Source of the DNA: Acanthornis magna
Taxonomy: Eukaryota > Chordata > Aves > Passeriformes > Acanthizidae
Length of the DNA: 64,000 bases
Assembly: GCA_036785705.1 (NCBI GenBank)
Contig: JAWUZG010001165.1
Location: 62,001 to 126,000 of the forward strand
Reading direction: 5' to 3'
Both the position numbers and the translations under genes were made by a program. Under the pieces are notes generated by a model, which made no database searches, was not told the origin of the DNA, and saw nothing but the letters and a program-made list of their open reading frames with translations. Positions 14,901 through 29,759 of this stretch are shown piece after piece. The stretch's first letter is position 1, and each line of letters starts with the position of its first letter.

Positions 14901-17776
14901 TATGGAGACAACGAGAAGGAAAGATGTAAGGGCCAAAGGTGTGCAGCTACATTAGAAGAAGACCTGCACAATGATCTCCTAACCTGTGCCTCAGCATACT
15001 GAATCATGATCTTCAACATACATCCTCCCTGGCAGGGTGTTTGGAGGAAAATGCTGTTATATCATCTGCATAGTTACACCTTTTGTGTTTAACTGTTAAC
15101 ATGTGAAAACAAGAGGTGTTTCTATTAATAGTAAAATAGTCTTGAAAATAACCTATATTTATAAAGAGATGGCTTTGATGGTGATATGAGTGACAAATCA
15201 GGGCAATTTCACATTTTAAGACTAATGCTTTATTAGATTAACTCATGAATAATATACTTTTTCCTAGTGGTCAGTTCTTACAAATCATACATAATTGGTA
15301 CATATATAAAGCTGTCAGTCTTTAGCAGTCTTATTCTGGAAGAGCTATGGGTATACAAAAGCACAGATCTGCTGTAATATAGTTAGTACTGATAGTATGG
15401 TCCCGAGGGTTTCTTAGTTGCTAATGTCAAATCAGTCAGCCCTGACAGGTCTTTGATGAGAAGTGGGTTTATGGTCTGCTGTAATTTTATTCCTTCTTGA
15501 AACTCAGATTCTTATGCTGTTTAACTGTTTACATAAAAGGGCTTCTCCTCTGCCTCTGATGTTGCCCACCTTATATAATTTCTTCTTGCTGGGTACGTGT
15601 CCTGTGAGTTTGGGAAGCTGCCCTGACTATTTGCAGCTCATTGTGCTTCTGTCTGGTAATTTTTGTTCCTTGGATGCCACCTCTTTGAAACTTCAGCCAT
15701 CCTTCCTTGCCTCATTGGTGATCACACTGTTATATATGTGTCACATACATGAGGGTGTGTCTGGTTATACCATCCTTGTATGGCAAAACAATTGTGTGCT
15801 ATTCCTAATTACACCATTGTAGCACACCTGTATCAAGTCAGTGGTCAGCTGAAACTTCACATATGAACAGAATTAAAGAACTAACTGTACAATTGCTTTA
15901 GATGGGTTTCATGTGAAAACATTTTTGAAGATGTGAGGGGTTGAACTCCTTGGATACAAGACTGAATTCAAGGAGTGCAAGGAAAGATGGGACAAGAGAG
16001 TCCCAAAGAAGAAGAGTGAGAGGACCAAGAGAATGATTCTGTGTTAGAGCTGTAGCTGATATTCCAGACGTGTGCACCTGCACCGTGCTTTATGAGGCTC
16101 ATCACATATCACACTGGCAATGCAACAGAAGAGATAAAGTAAACTTTCTCTCTACAGGCACAGTCACTCATCTCTACTATTTTCATGACATGCCATATTG
16201 TACTTTCTTATGCAGCCCTTATATGATCTGAGTAATAAAGGATGATGATTTCTGGAGAAATTATAATATATCAATGTATTTATTGATCACTTCTTCCTGA
16301 TGCTTGCCATAGTAACTCAGTTTTAATGGTGTTGTTCACTCTATTTCCTTTTGCCCCAGAACAGTGTGGCACAGATGGCCAGAACCTATAACGTTTTAGG
16401 AACAGACTGATTCTTTCCTACTACCAAATGTGAAATATGTCCAGATATTTTAACTACTTTTGCAGTATCATAAAACATAAACACTATTTCTGTCCCTTCA
16501 GAGGACATAAAGACACTGCTTTAGTGGCTCTGTTCTCAGAGGTAGTTAGTCATCCCTAGATACCTACAAGAAACATACTTATTGCTATGCTACATCAGGT
16601 TTTCTGTTTAAAACTATTTTTATGTGAATGCATTGATTTCATACAGCCACAGTTAAAATGAAGCAGCAGTGTGTGGAGATAAAACGTAGTGTACAGCTCT
16701 GCAATCCTTAATTCAGTCTATTGCTGGCCAGAAGATGTCTGCGAAAATGAACTTTGTTAGTTACATGGTGTTGGTCAGTTCTTGGTGTAGAATTATCATC
16801 AACTTTCTACATTAATCAGAAGCTCTGACTATGATTGTTTGGGGATTTTTATTGAAGAAAAGGTGGAAGAGTGTCAATGCTGATGAAGTTTTTTCTTAAA
16901 ATACACTGATTTTTTTTAAAGTACTGACATTCCCTTCTTTGTTATTTGCCTCCACACCCACCCACTTCAGTATTTTAGTCTGTGTATTAGTAACAAAGAG
17001 TTGTAGGAAGGAGGATTTTCTTCCATTTGATTACAATCCATGAAGTTTTCTTTTTACTTGGAAAATCCAATTTTTCAGATTAATTGGAAAATACGGAGTA
17101 TATTTTTTCCCAATTTGAAGCTGGATAAAAAGGCTTTCACATCTTTCAAATACTCCTGGGTGTAATAATAAATGTTTGCTGCATGTCTTGTGACACAAGC
17201 CAGATTTCACAGCTGTCTCTTTCAGGAGAAGGGTAGGTAGCATACTCGCATATTTTTGACTGAGAAGGAGCAGTGTCTTAATTGATGACATTATTTTTGT
17301 AAGTTCAGTTTGTTAGCCTCAGAAAAATATTCATGAGCAGGCATTTTCTCCCATTTTTTTTTCTCCTTGCCCCTATCTTTTACCTTTTATTTCATTTTAG
17401 TTTTACTTATTTGGTGCAAAGTCAAGATTTGTGTTAACAGTCACCGTGACAACAGCTTCCTCATAAAATCAGTAATATGCTCAAAACTGTAAATTCCTTT
17501 AAATTACTTTTCTGGAGATGGACTTGTGTCACAGATGGAGAATCAGTAATTCTGTCTTTTGAAATATTCAGTTTTCCAAGAAATTATCTTCTGAAAAAAA
17601 ATCAGAGATCAGCCCAATATTTTGCAACCCATGTAATAAGCAATGATAGGAAAAATAATCAAAAATAATAGATGAACTTTTTTACCCCATAATATTTTGA
17701 CCAGAACTGGCCTGGTTAAACTCTTTTGAAATGGTGCATATTTCATTTTTTTCCATTTGGGCCTGTGCTTAACCAG
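11961..17776. other. AT-rich non-coding stretch
   Basis: No gene or recognisable mobile element is seen. The open frames, for example 130 codons on the minus strand at 14469-14861 and 119 codons on the plus strand at 15463-15822, carry no recognisable domain and overlap frames on the other strand. A small 8-bp inverted repeat (CTCTCAAG / CTTGAGAG) lies near 13975-13996. Confidence 0.55.
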
Positions 17777-17831
17777 AATAAATAAATAAATAAATGAACA
17801 AACAAACAAACAAACAAACAAACAAATAAAT
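17777..17831. repeat. Microsatellite (AAAT)n then (AAAC)n
   Basis: A simple tandem array starts with AATA units, passes through about seven AACA units and returns to AATA. It is a compound tetranucleotide microsatellite likely to vary in length between individuals. Confidence 0.9.
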
Positions 17832-20800
17832 ATTTTATATTAAATACATAAATTAAATTGACAGAAGGTGTTTCAAATAATGTGATGTTTCTAATATTTG
17901 AGGAGATAAAAAATAGATGTTTTGTTTACCTTTCATTTGATTGATTAAGTAATAAGAATATAGAGAAATATAAAAGAGAAATCTGAACTTGTAATACTAG
18001 TCTGCAAAACTCGTAAGAAAAAGTCCGTCTTTTTCCCATGTAATGGCAAAATGTTGTGCAGTTTTGTTTCCAGCTTTGTGTGGCCTGAGATACACAGTTA
18101 GGCATGCAGAGATTGAAAGCCTGCGATTTTGCCATCAATCAGGACCAGGAGCTTTGAAGTGAGGAACATGTGGCTTAGTATATAGGATGAGTAATTGAAT
18201 ATTGGAATATTTTAATATTTAATATTCCTTACTTTAAGGAATTCTGTAAGTGCTTTTAAAACAAGTTTTGCTCTTTTGAGGTTTCTATGTCATGATAATT
18301 GTGGACTCTTGGTTTCACTTGTGGAGGCACAGAATATGCAGAAGAAATAAGGCCCTTCAAAAATATTTCCATTGTTTTTAATCCCTTGTATAAAGCGATA
18401 GCTAAATGATGCTATGTGAGAGCTTATCACTCTTTTTTTTTGGTGTAACACATATGACATAGTCAAAGCTTTCCTCTGTATGAGCATTGTGGCCAGACTA
18501 AACCAATGTTGAGAAAATCTTTGTATCATGCTACACAAGTGAGAGCCCTCACTCAGCCACGCTGCTAAAGGTCCTGCAAAGCGAAGAAGATAAGCAGCAC
18601 ACTGCTCGTTTCCAGCTTCCACTGCATTTTCCACAGTCTCCACTTAATTGTATTATGTCACTGTATCTAATTGCTTATCCAAGCAATAAGCTATGCTTCC
18701 AAGCCAGACTTCCTCAAGCAGAAGAAATTTTTTCCTACAATTACCTATTAAGAATCCCTTTTACTGCAAAAGAGTACTCAAAGTGCTGTTAGCTCAGCAG
18801 GGAGCTGAGCAGAGCTCTAGGGCTTCACGTGCTTCCCAAAAGCTGACTTTCCTAGGGACACAAAGATGATATGTCTTTCCCCTTTCCAGTAAGAAGAAGA
18901 GAATATTGATTGCCTTTTTCTTTTGTGTTTGGACTCAAGATCTAGTTTAATTTATAGCTTCTATTTGTAAGGCTTTTCTTCCTTTCATAAACTGTCTCTA
19001 TGCCTTTTGTAATTTAATTTTTTTCCACACCATACAGATCTTACTTAACCTCGGTTTCTCTGCATCTGTCCCTTTCATTTATTATGCTTTCCTGCCTCTT
19101 CATTATTCTCTTCCTTTTCCTTTCATTGCCCAACCCAGTTTCCCCAAGTCAATTCCTTTTCTCGTTTAGTACACTGCCTAACCTGTACAACCTCTTTACC
19201 ACTGTTTAACCACTTCCCAAGACATGAAACCAAAATGATAGTTGATCTTCTAATCTGTCCTCATTACTGAGGTTAGTTTTGAATACGTTCTATGTAATAC
19301 CAAATTTCATATGGTAAGGCTGCATTTTTCCCTGAAATATTCCATGCTCATTTTGTGTTCAATACAATAAACTTTTTTATCTTAAACACTAAAAGTGATG
19401 GAACTCAAATAGAATGAAAATATTGCCTTATTTTTCACTCTACTAATCAGTTTTTAAATGTTGTTAAGAACAGATATAAACAAATACAATGACAAAATTT
19501 TCTCTCACATCCATGCTCTAAGCGTGGAAAAGGCTGTGTTTCTGTACATCCTCCTGTAATTTTTAATTAAAGTACTTCAGTTGCTGCCAGGTGTGTAAGA
19601 GTAAGTGTTAAATATGTTGCTTAATTGTTCATTCTTTCCTATGTTAAAAATTGAATGGATTTGAAAATGCATTAGTGTGAAAATGCGACGCAAAAGGTCT
19701 GTTCTATAAAAGTCTTAATAGGCAATCCTAACTCTCCTTCAGAGGACAAAAGAAAATACTCTTTAAAATGTCTAGTTTTCTATTGACTTTTGCTGAGACG
19801 CAAAAAAACCTGGTTTAAGTTCAAAAATTTTAAATCTCATCAATCTATTTGCCATAAGCCTGTGAATAGACCGAGTTCTAATTGATATGATAGCCTCATA
19901 AAAGAATAATAATGAGTAATGAGAACTGTTTAACACCACAGATTAATCCGTTAAATAGCCAAGTTAAACAGTACAGTTTTTATTACATCACTTTGGCAAA
20001 TGCTTTTCATTTGTGGGTTTCTGAAACTCAGGATGAAGGCCAATTTAACCTCAATCAAGTTTTGTTTTCCTTGTCTCTCTAAATGTCCAAACTGTTGTAC
20101 TGTATAGTCATGGAGAAATGTAGATGGAAAAACCCTCCATGGTCCTCTGGCTTTGCCTCCTTCCAGACCAGAATTTTGCCCTCTCGTATTCTCACAGTTG
20201 CCTTTGCTGCCTGGCTTGAGTATGATGGAAGTGATGTACTTGCAAAATTCTGCTGAGGTTCAATAGAACTCTGAATTAAGTGTTTTCCAGCTTTTTAAAC
20301 ACTTTTTAACTGGTTTTTGTCCATTTAAAAAAATATATATAATTTCTGCAACTACCATTTATATAGCATTCATATTGTCCTGGTAATTGTAGCCTCTTTT
20401 TAGATAGCAATCATCTTCTATGCCCAGACCCTTGCTGTTTCAGTTTTAATTTTCTACATCCTACCTTTCTTTCCTCATAGTTGTTTTTATGGTTGCCTGA
20501 GTAATGAAACTTTAGATCCATGATCCCTGCATTAAGTATTTGACAATTTATTGCTTTTTACAGAATTTATCAAATCAAATTTAGATCTATTATTTTCCTT
20601 CCGCTATGACAAAGGACTAAGCAAAGAAAAGCAAAGAGGAAATAGTGGTGATTCAGATATGAAAATGTTTGTGACTGCTCAGGGGTGATAACTTGGAGCC
20701 TGTCTATCACACACTCCCCCTCACCTCCCACATGCCCCTCAAATCTCTCTTCTAATAATCCTCAGTAGTTTAGAGTGGATCACGAGGGAGGCAGCAGCTA

Positions 20801-23800
20801 AATGTCAATCATTTATGTGTAATATAGTCAATTCTGAACTTTCACATTCTATCATTAAGTTATTTTGCTGCTACCACGGACATTCAGAGGGGCAGGTGGA
20901 ATGGCAGGCACAGAAGGGGGTCACAGACACAATTTGAAAACACTAGGAGGAACCCTAATGGATGGTAACTTATCTACAGTTTCATTGTTGAAGTCTCTTT
21001 CCTACACAGTGAGCTAAATTCTCGCAATGAGTGGCACGAGGTCCATGTGACTTGACAGAGAAAATGCATAGCAACTGTATGGAGCAAGATTCAATTAAAA
21101 CAGATGTGGATGAAAGCTCATTCTCACCATATCTGATCAGGCTTCTTTCCTGCAAGACTGGAGAGCAGCAGCTGAGATGAGAACAGCCCTGCCTCTCTGT
21201 GCTCTCTGTCTTGGTATTGCACGGTACCAATGCCTGAGCTACTTCATGCAGAAAGCAAGGACAGCCTTTTTAAAACACAGGTCACAGAATGGTTTCAGAG
21301 GCAGCAGGAACGGCACCCGAGCTATTTGTAAGCAGCAGGGGCTGAGCAATAAATGGGGAGTTCTGTGTCCAGAGTCCAAAGGTTTCCAGTTGGAATTGCT
21401 TTCCCTCTGCAGCTTGGTGCCCCCTTTTCTGCTCTGGATTTTTGGCACAGTGATTCAGAGACAACCACTGCCTGCTGAGGGACTTCTGCTCTTGGGGCTT
21501 TATTTTGTCCTTGCATCAGTGATTCTGACAGGCTTTGAGGATTTTACTCATTGCCTTACCTTCAGCTTTATTGATGATACAGATTTTCTTTGTCCTTTGC
21601 CCCCAATTCTCAGCCCTTGTGAGCAGCAATATTTAAAAACTGTAAGAAAAGTGAAGGTACAGAAAGAAAATGTGTCACAATGGCTCCTCCTGCCACTACT
21701 TAAAGCATTCTTTGCATAGACTCTTCTAGTGTTTCCAGCGTGTTCAATGTGGCAATCTCAGAGCTTTATAAGCAGGGAGGAATCAGCATAATGGGTCTGA
21801 ATAGATGGGTTTGTCTTTAAGGAGAGAATGGATTTTGCGGAGCTGAGCCTCTTGCTTGACAATATCCACACGTAAAAGCAAGAGGGAAAAGTTTTTCTTC
21901 ACAGCTTACTTTATCCACAAAAAAAATTTGTGGCACTGCCATCACCTGATGAGCACTTTTAATGCTTTTTTACTTTGAGGGGCCACATGTACAAAGTATA
22001 CAAAATGAATTTAAAATATCCTTGTGATTAATCATGGAATTCTGTGTGGCTATCTTAAAAAAACCCCAAAAACCAACAGACCAAACCTGTGGTAACAGTA
22101 CAAGTGTTTCCAATCTTTCCATTTGCTTTTCATTACACTTCATATTTTTGACACTCACTATACAAGATCATATTAACTGAAGATATCAATTCATGCTGTG
22201 CTTTAAATGCTTACTGGATTTGCTTGAAGACCTGTTGTCAGTTTTGCTAGTAATAACTATATTTCTTTTGAAACTCTAAGGGCAGGAAGGGACAGACACG
22301 TTGTCAAAAAAGGTCAGATACAGAACATGTGGCACACTCCTAATTACAGTTAATTTGCAAAGTGTTGTCTGTGAAAACACAATGCCAAATTAAGCTTGTT
22401 AAGACCTGTTAATATGATTACAATTTGTGCCCAGATAATAGAATAGCAAACTCCATGTTCTTAGGTGATCCACATGAGTGAAAAATGTCAGATTTCTACC
22501 CTTTACCCTTGTGTTTTGAGACACAGAAAACTCCTGTCCTTTCATGGATCTTTGTTCACTGAATGTTCTGCAGAGTTTATCAGCAGGATATTGGGGAGAT
22601 AGAAGGGGGCAGGAAATAGAAATTAAAAGAATATTGTGTCAGTTGAAAAATTGGGGAAGATAAATTATATAATATTAAATTATATTCTGCAGATAATTTT
22701 TCCTTTTGTGAAAGAACTTATTTCTGTTATGTCCATTTTCATTACCTGCAGGGTGCCATAAAGCTCTTCTGTCAGTATTTGTGATCTCATTGAAATATTT
22801 CCTTGAGGCTCATGGTTTGGTCCAGGCTTTCATATACATCAGAAGGACAGAAATTCCAAATCACTCTCTGGTGACCTCTGCCTATCCACCTTTCTGCCTA
22901 CAGATTTTGGAATTTGAAATGATATATTGGTAGTGTCGGCTAAATGTGTTCTTTTCAAATTTTCCACAATATCTGCAGGTAGATACCTGCAGAGGCTTAG
23001 GTCAAGAACTTAAACATTCATTATTTTTTACTTTTTCAGGACACTTAGTTGTCCTAAGCTCAGCCTGGATGGTGAGAGAATGGAAAAGAAGTATTATAGA
23101 CTGCTCTTGTCTGTGTTTCTGCCAGGGCACGGGGAATATACAAGTACAGAGCTGAAAACAATTTCAAATGAGAAAAAACTCAGATAAAATGCTGACACCC
23201 AGCTTTCACATAGACCTAGAGATCGCCATTAATTTTAAAAGTGTTGCATCATACAGAATGTCTGATGTCCTTGCAAAGCATAATTTTGTTAGAAGTCAAA
23301 TTTGGGAGGACTGGTTTTGACTTTAGAGATGTAGGCAGCTGGAATGTACTGTGTCCATTCCAAAAAGTGACACTAGCCTTGAGTCTGGGCCTTACGTGTT
23401 TTCAGACCTTGATGAGAGGACTACTATATAAAATATTAACCTAGAAGGTTGAGATCTTCAAAGTTTGAATCTGGAAAATACCCTGTGAAAAGAGGCTCTT
23501 ATCGAGGCCAGAGCACTATGCACTCTTCTAAGGGACCAAAAATCACATTAGAAATTTAAAAAAACCAAACCAAAGTAGTGCAGAGATTAATCCTTATTAA
23601 TACCAACTCACAGGACTATAGTATATTAATCTCAATGATGTTGAAATGCTTTGTTAATTGATTTTTTAAAATAATTCAAAGACACACAGGTATGTAGATG
23701 GGCAGGGCAGGGTTGCAAATGCTTACCAACTTCAGACACAACTGCTGTGGCTCCTGAGTCCTTCAGTTTTGAGCAGATAAGGAATGGGGACAGCTGTCAA

Positions 23801-26800
23801 AACAAAACTGGATGTATAATGCCTATGCTGAGTCTTTTTTTTTTTTTAATTTTTAATGTAATTCTGAAGTGCAGCTGCTTCTGACAAGAAGCATTGGGCC
23901 TTGTTTCTCATTTACCTCAGCACTGCGCAGGGAAGTCTGATGGAGCTGTGAGCAGGAAAGAAGGATTGCTGATTTTTTCAATTGAAGCTGTGGGAGTAAC
24001 AGTTATTGCAGAAAAAGAGTAGTGTGTCATGAATTAGAGATGGATATGCTTCTGTTAAATGCGCTTATCTGGGTTTGCTTTTTCATTTTTGGCTTTTTAT
24101 AAAGATCAGTATCTCCAAAGCTTATATTCCAGGCAACTCACTGTATGATGCAGCAATTATTTCCAATTTAGTGTGTAACTGAAAAAAATATGAGTCACTA
24201 TTAAGTTGTCTTTCTGAAACTGGATTATTTTGGGGGTTTAGCATGGAAATTACAAGGATGGTAGCAATAGGACTGAGTAACAGATGCTTGTGCAGCCTGA
24301 CTAGTTCAACTGAAATAGATTTAAAAATAAAGGCACTGAAGAAAAGTAAAACTCCTTAAGAAAAATTATTTGAAAAACTTCATTAGCAATGACCTTTCTG
24401 GTACATACATATTTCCTTGAAACATTAAAAAAATAAAATAAAATACTGAGTGAAGGTTAAAATGCAATTTCTTAATCAACTGGTGTTAAATTCAAAACTG
24501 CTATTTAATGTCATGTAAGTTAACTGATATCTAGCATAGTCAGGGAACAGCTGTGGGTGGAAGGCCCTTTTCTTCCAATGCTCAGTAGCCAAATTTTAAA
24601 GATCCCAATGCAATATCGTTAAGTGCAGGCAAAACTGATTCTGATGTGTGTGGTCATACTCGGTTTACTCAGCGTGAAGGGCATTGTTCAGCTATTGTTT
24701 GACCAAACAGATCACTTTGTTAGTTCAGGACTTCAGTAAGGAAAATGGGCCTGAGCTATATAACATTTTGTGTTACTGTGTTTCTCTGTGGTGTTTGTAT
24801 TTGTATGAAATCATGTAGTACTTTGAAGTGTCTTAATAAATTGTTATACTATCTTTCCTAAGTTCTAATTCTAAACTTGGTAGAAGAGAGCATTTAGAGT
24901 GCCGTGGACTTATTTATAGTGAGCAATTAGGGGCCTTGAGCCCTGTTGCTTTCTTAGTAATTATGTGTGGCCACTGAGTTCCTGGGCAAAACATCCTTAT
25001 GAAATTTTCATTGATGGGAAGAGCTGTGGTTTTATTTTCAGCATGGTGTGAATGAATTTAGCTGCATGACTCCCATTAATGTAAATAAGTGTTGTGCATC
25101 TAAATGGGCATTGCACTGAAAATTTACGTCTTGGTGTGCTTAGAAGAGAGCAGGATGCATTTGAAATCATCCTTCCTTGAAATAACCTGAAAATCTAGTG
25201 AATGTGGGGGTAGTGGGAAGGCATTCAGAACTACTAATCAAAAAAAGAACTGGAAGGAACCACAGGGGAAAAAAAAGAAAAAAAATAACAAAGAGATACA
25301 AAGCAGATCAAACAGCTGTAAAGTCAAACAGAACATGTTGGAAGCAAACAAGGATGTTGAAAGCTTAACAAACCAGACTACAGAGGAATCACAAAACTGC
25401 ATTTAATTCAGGGCACTATTAAACTGAAGCATTGGGCATCAAATCACATCCTAAAACCCAGAAATCTCTTCTGATGATGTCTCTGACTCTCAGACTTTTG
25501 TAGACGCTGGTAGTTGTGAATCATGGTGTGTAGAAATTCACAGAGGTACTGCTATTCTTTCACCCCGAAGTAAATCTGAGGACATCAGATTGATCCTCTT
25601 GACTTTTCATGTCGGGAAGTCTAAATTCACACCTTTTTATTTTTCCTTGACACAGAGATCAGCAGTTTGACTATGCCATCCTGTTGGAATGCTCACAACT
25701 GATGCTTTATACAAGCTTGCAGCACAGGCTTGCAATAACCTGATCTCTCGGTAAACTGACATGTCTGATCTCTGTGACCTGTGGGGAAAGAGATGAAGAA
25801 AGAGGAAAGCATATAATTTTTATTTCCTTACATCTGCAGAGTGCGGTGATGTTGTTGATAGTAAGCCCAAGATGGAACTGCAGATTCTATAGCATGGGCC
25901 AGGCTTCAACCTGGCAGAACAGAACAGCAGAAGGGCTGCCAGTTATAAATGAAAAGCAATATTGCCAGGAAGTTTATGGGAACAATTTTCTCAGCTAGGT
26001 TCACCTTTATAAAAGTCAACTATTTTACTAATTTTCTGTGAGAAACTGTGTATGTAAGATTATAGTCAGTATGGCTTGATGGATAAAACCCCTCTCTCAT
26101 TAATTTTTGATATCTAGTATTCCAATAAAAGAGTGCTTGATTTTGTTGAACATGCTGGAATATTCCTAAAGAAATAAATTTCTAAGTAAGTGATGAATTA
26201 CTGCATGCTCCTGTGGTATTTATTGTGTTGCTGCTAATCAAAGCTGCTCTGTAACAATCTTAGTGCTACTGTGGGTGTTCAGTATCGCTGTAGTGCTGCC
26301 CCACATTCTGTTTAGTGCTTTCTTTACAATAAAAAAACAATGTTCTTGGTGAGCTGTATGAGTTTGAATTAATCTATTTGACATTTTCAGTTTGCAGCTC
26401 AAGAAAACTGCCTCGGGATCTCATTAAGAAGTTGTGGAAATTGCTTTGTCATGTGTCTATTGTTTCTGTCAGACAATTGCTAATACAATTTTGACTCTCC
26501 CCTCTAGATCTATTCTTCCTCTTCATTCCTCCCTTGTCGTTTGTGTACTTGCATTTATAGATGAGTGACACTTCTGTGAGAGAAAGAGATAGCTCATAAT
26601 TAAAAAACAACCTCACACCTTTGTGGTTTACAAGGGAGAGTAAGTACTCCAAAGAGCAATGACTGTGTTACACTTTCCTTCTGCAGATGTGCTCCAGTGG
26701 TGATTTAGCTGCTCACAGCTGGGATGGGGAAAGCTTTGGCTCTCACTTGCTTCATCTCCATTGTGGCTTTGCTTCAGTGTTTTACCCTAAAGATTATAAT

Positions 26801-27326
26801 ATACAGAATCAGTATATCATACTGTGGACAAATTTAAATAAAATGCATAAAAAAATGAAAGCGGTACTAAATTATGGAGACTTGAATTTATCCTGGAAAA
26901 ATATCAGGCTAGAATTTTTGAACATTCCAGGCTTAGTGAAATTGGATTTTTTTTTTTGGTCTATTTCTTAAGAATCCTATGCTTTTTTTTTTTTTTTTTT
27001 TTTTTTAGTCTGGAAAATAAGCAATAGTTTTCCTGTCTTGTCTCTGTGAGTTCAACATTAGTTTTCTCTGAAGAATGTAATCTATCCATTATACCCCCTA
27101 TTGTTCGATGCATCTATATAAGGGATTAAACTTCCTCCTGACAAAACCCAGTAATTATTTTATACACTGAAGCATGTAGATTGATTGCCCTTTTAGTTTT
27201 ATTCTAGGTGACTTAGTCTAACTATATATACTATTTTTATTCATAAATGTTAGATCATTTTTGTAGCTTACTACTTTTAGCAATGTCTGCCAGTATCAAG
27301 CACCACAAATTAATTACATAGTATAC
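17832..27326. other. AT-rich non-coding stretch
   Basis: No gene is supported. The longest open frame is 180 codons (21177-21719, plus strand). It has no recognised domain and overlaps minus-strand open frames, so I treat it as chance. Homopolymer runs include T near 23837-23849 and a 24-base T run at 26983-27006. No complete transposon was recognised. Confidence 0.5.
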
Positions 27327-27660
27327 TGTCATAACCCACAATTCATGCATTTTAAAAGTGCATAGTTTAATCCCAGCCAGCAACTAAATTCAATGCAGCT
27401 GCTCCCATTCCTCTCTCCTCCAGCCCTAGTCAGATGAGGAGGAGAATCAGAAAAAAGATACAGCCTGGGGGCTGAAATAAGAACAGCTTAATAATTGAAA
27501 TAGAGTAAAATATTATAATAATAGCAACAATAAAAATAATAAAGGAAAAGAGAGAATAGAATAAACCTCAAGAGAAAAAAGTGATGCACAGTAGTTGTTC
27601 ACCACCCACTGACTGATGCTCAGCCTGTCCCCACATATGTTTTGCTTACGACTCTGCAAT
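27327..27660 (-). mobile_element. ERVL-type LTR, 3' portion, degraded
   Basis: On the plus strand the element begins TGTCATAACC. Further in it has 'gtttaatcccagccagcaac', then 'gaacagcttaataattgaaa', an AT-rich ATAATA tract and 'gtgatgcacagtagttgttc'. This order matches the reverse complement of the 3' part of avian ERVL-type LTRs as I know them. A stretch of about 30 bases seems inserted close to the terminus. The right end is unclear and no target duplication was found, so it is an old truncated LTR. Confidence 0.6.
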
Positions 27661-27763
27661 ATTTACAAGTGCCAAATACTGTCATTTTTCTCTGACATGC
27701 TAATTGTTCATTGTTCTGTTGCTAAAAAATAGTGGAATCCAATGAAGGAACAGAAACCTAACC

Positions 27764-27791
27764 AGCATGAATAGTACATCCTATTCATGCT
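27764..27791. repeat. Perfect 11-bp inverted repeat (hairpin)
   Basis: AGCATGAATAG, a six-base spacer TACATC, then CTATTCATGCT, the exact reverse complement. It lies about 100 bases beyond the ERVL-type LTR relic. It could be a chance palindrome, the remnant of a small DNA transposon end, or an element of unknown role. Confidence 0.65.
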
Positions 27792-29740
27792 CAAAGACTA
27801 CCTACAAATTTAGTTATTTACCCACAGAAAATTCAGCTAGCAGCTATGAATAATAGATACATACATATCAAGAAAATTAAGATAAATTTCACTAATTGTT
27901 CTGCATCTTCCAACATGAAAGGTATAGTCAGAATACACAGTAATCAAAATCCTAAATACCATTCATTCCAGAAGCTTAAATTTCAGAGCAATTTGATCCA
28001 ACTGAAATGCTCAGAAAACCACACCTTGTGTCCAGTAAAAACAATGCAAATTTAATCTATCAAATGCTTACAACAAGCTGTTGATAGATGTATTCCAGAC
28101 TAATTTATATTAAATACAACAATTTTTGAATGTCAGTACCTTCAGATATACCCATCAATTCTATACACAAGAAGCTAACTAAAATATTCTGTATGAAATA
28201 ATTTTTTCAGATGAAGTGTTATTCTGGCAATTTCAAGACCTCCTTTATCTCTTCTATCAGACTATAGAAGTAAAATCAAATTATCAAACTCAGAATAAAA
28301 TACATTTGCATAGTTCAGCAACCACATTGGAAGAAATGTCAAACTAAACATTTTCAAAGCTAAACACTGCGTTTATATTTGTCAATTGCAAATTACTGTG
28401 GTTTAAATAAAATCCAGTGCCACTGCAGGCTGAGGAGAGAGGATAAGGATCCTGTTTTAAGTCCTTTATCCTAGTCAGAAAAATCATACATCCCTTTCAT
28501 CCATAATAACAGTTAATGAAATTCTAAAAAACTAAAATATTCATAAATTCTGGTGAAGTACCAAGAAGCCTATAGTATCAGAAAACTGTGGAGCCCATAA
28601 TGGCATTTGATCTGAAGCTATGATTTTAGACCTGGTGAAATGAGGCTACTTCCTGAATATCCACAGAGACTGCCAGTGACTAGAAATGGTGGAGCTACTA
28701 TCAGTAATCTCACTTTCCTACAACTTTCTAGACTTGTAGGAAATCACGTCTACAAATCATGCCTCAATGTAGAACTATTTTTCTTATACCCCTGGGGTGA
28801 AGACGAATACAATATTATTATTTTTATTCTTATCTTCACAAGGACCTCATCCATGTCCCTTTTTTCTGATTAGAAAAACTAAGCCTGTCTCCTTCTTTCC
28901 CAGACACAGTGAACAGGCAGAGATTTGACTTTACGTGCAAGGCCTCACCTCCTTGGCTATCACAGTGCAGATTGTCCTGTTATTGTAATAGCACAGTGAG
29001 CATTCTTATGTTCTTCCTTCCCCTCCCCATTATCATCTCTGTGCTTCATTCACACAGAGTCTAAAAAGAAGATTTTGGATTTCTTCTATCCATTCTGCTC
29101 TCTGAATATGAGAAACACCACATTCAGCTGTCTGTGGTGTACCAAACAGCCCTTGGAGGTCTGATCTAAACACACACTGCTTGGAATAAAATGCAGTGAG
29201 CACCACAGGGCAGTCCTGCACTCCTGCAGCTGTGCCTGAGGCCATTCTGATTGCTGCAGCCTCCTGCAGACTGAGAGCCTTGAGGCACAACTTCTTGTGT
29301 CTCCCCTCGAGTTTTTCACCGACTACAGCAATCCTAATTTAGCCCTTAATTAGCTAATTGTAGTGATTATCTCAAAAGGCAAATTGGAATTTAAACACAC
29401 AGAAATTAGTGTATAGGAGCACACCAGTTTTTTGGGTTTTTTTTTACTGGTGGCTTGTACCAGATGTTATTGAGAAAAGCACCAGAAGACACACAAATTT
29501 TGTTCTCTAGCATTGAATTCTCTGGAGAATAACTACCTTGATTGTTAATTAGTTTTATAGTACACCAAGAAGTTAAATGCTGCTGCTACTGAGATGGATT
29601 CAGTGCTGAAATTAAGACCAGACCTTTTCTGTGATATTTTCATCTCTGGTTCAAGCAAAAAAGTAGGAAGTAAAAAGGCAAACAAAAATGGGAACTGTTC
29701 TTTTCTCTACAAATCTTTATTAAAGCCCAGATACTTTCCA
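27792..29740. other. AT-rich non-coding stretch
   Basis: Only short unconvincing open frames occur. I recognise neither a transposon nor an RNA gene in this stretch. Confidence 0.5.
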
Positions 29741-29759
29741 TGAATTATAAATAAACTAC

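Noticed and set aside
21177..21719. 180-codon plus frame in the AT-rich part
   Set aside because: No domain, no splice context, overlapping minus frames of 60-80 codons, and composition like its surroundings. Long for chance but not supported.
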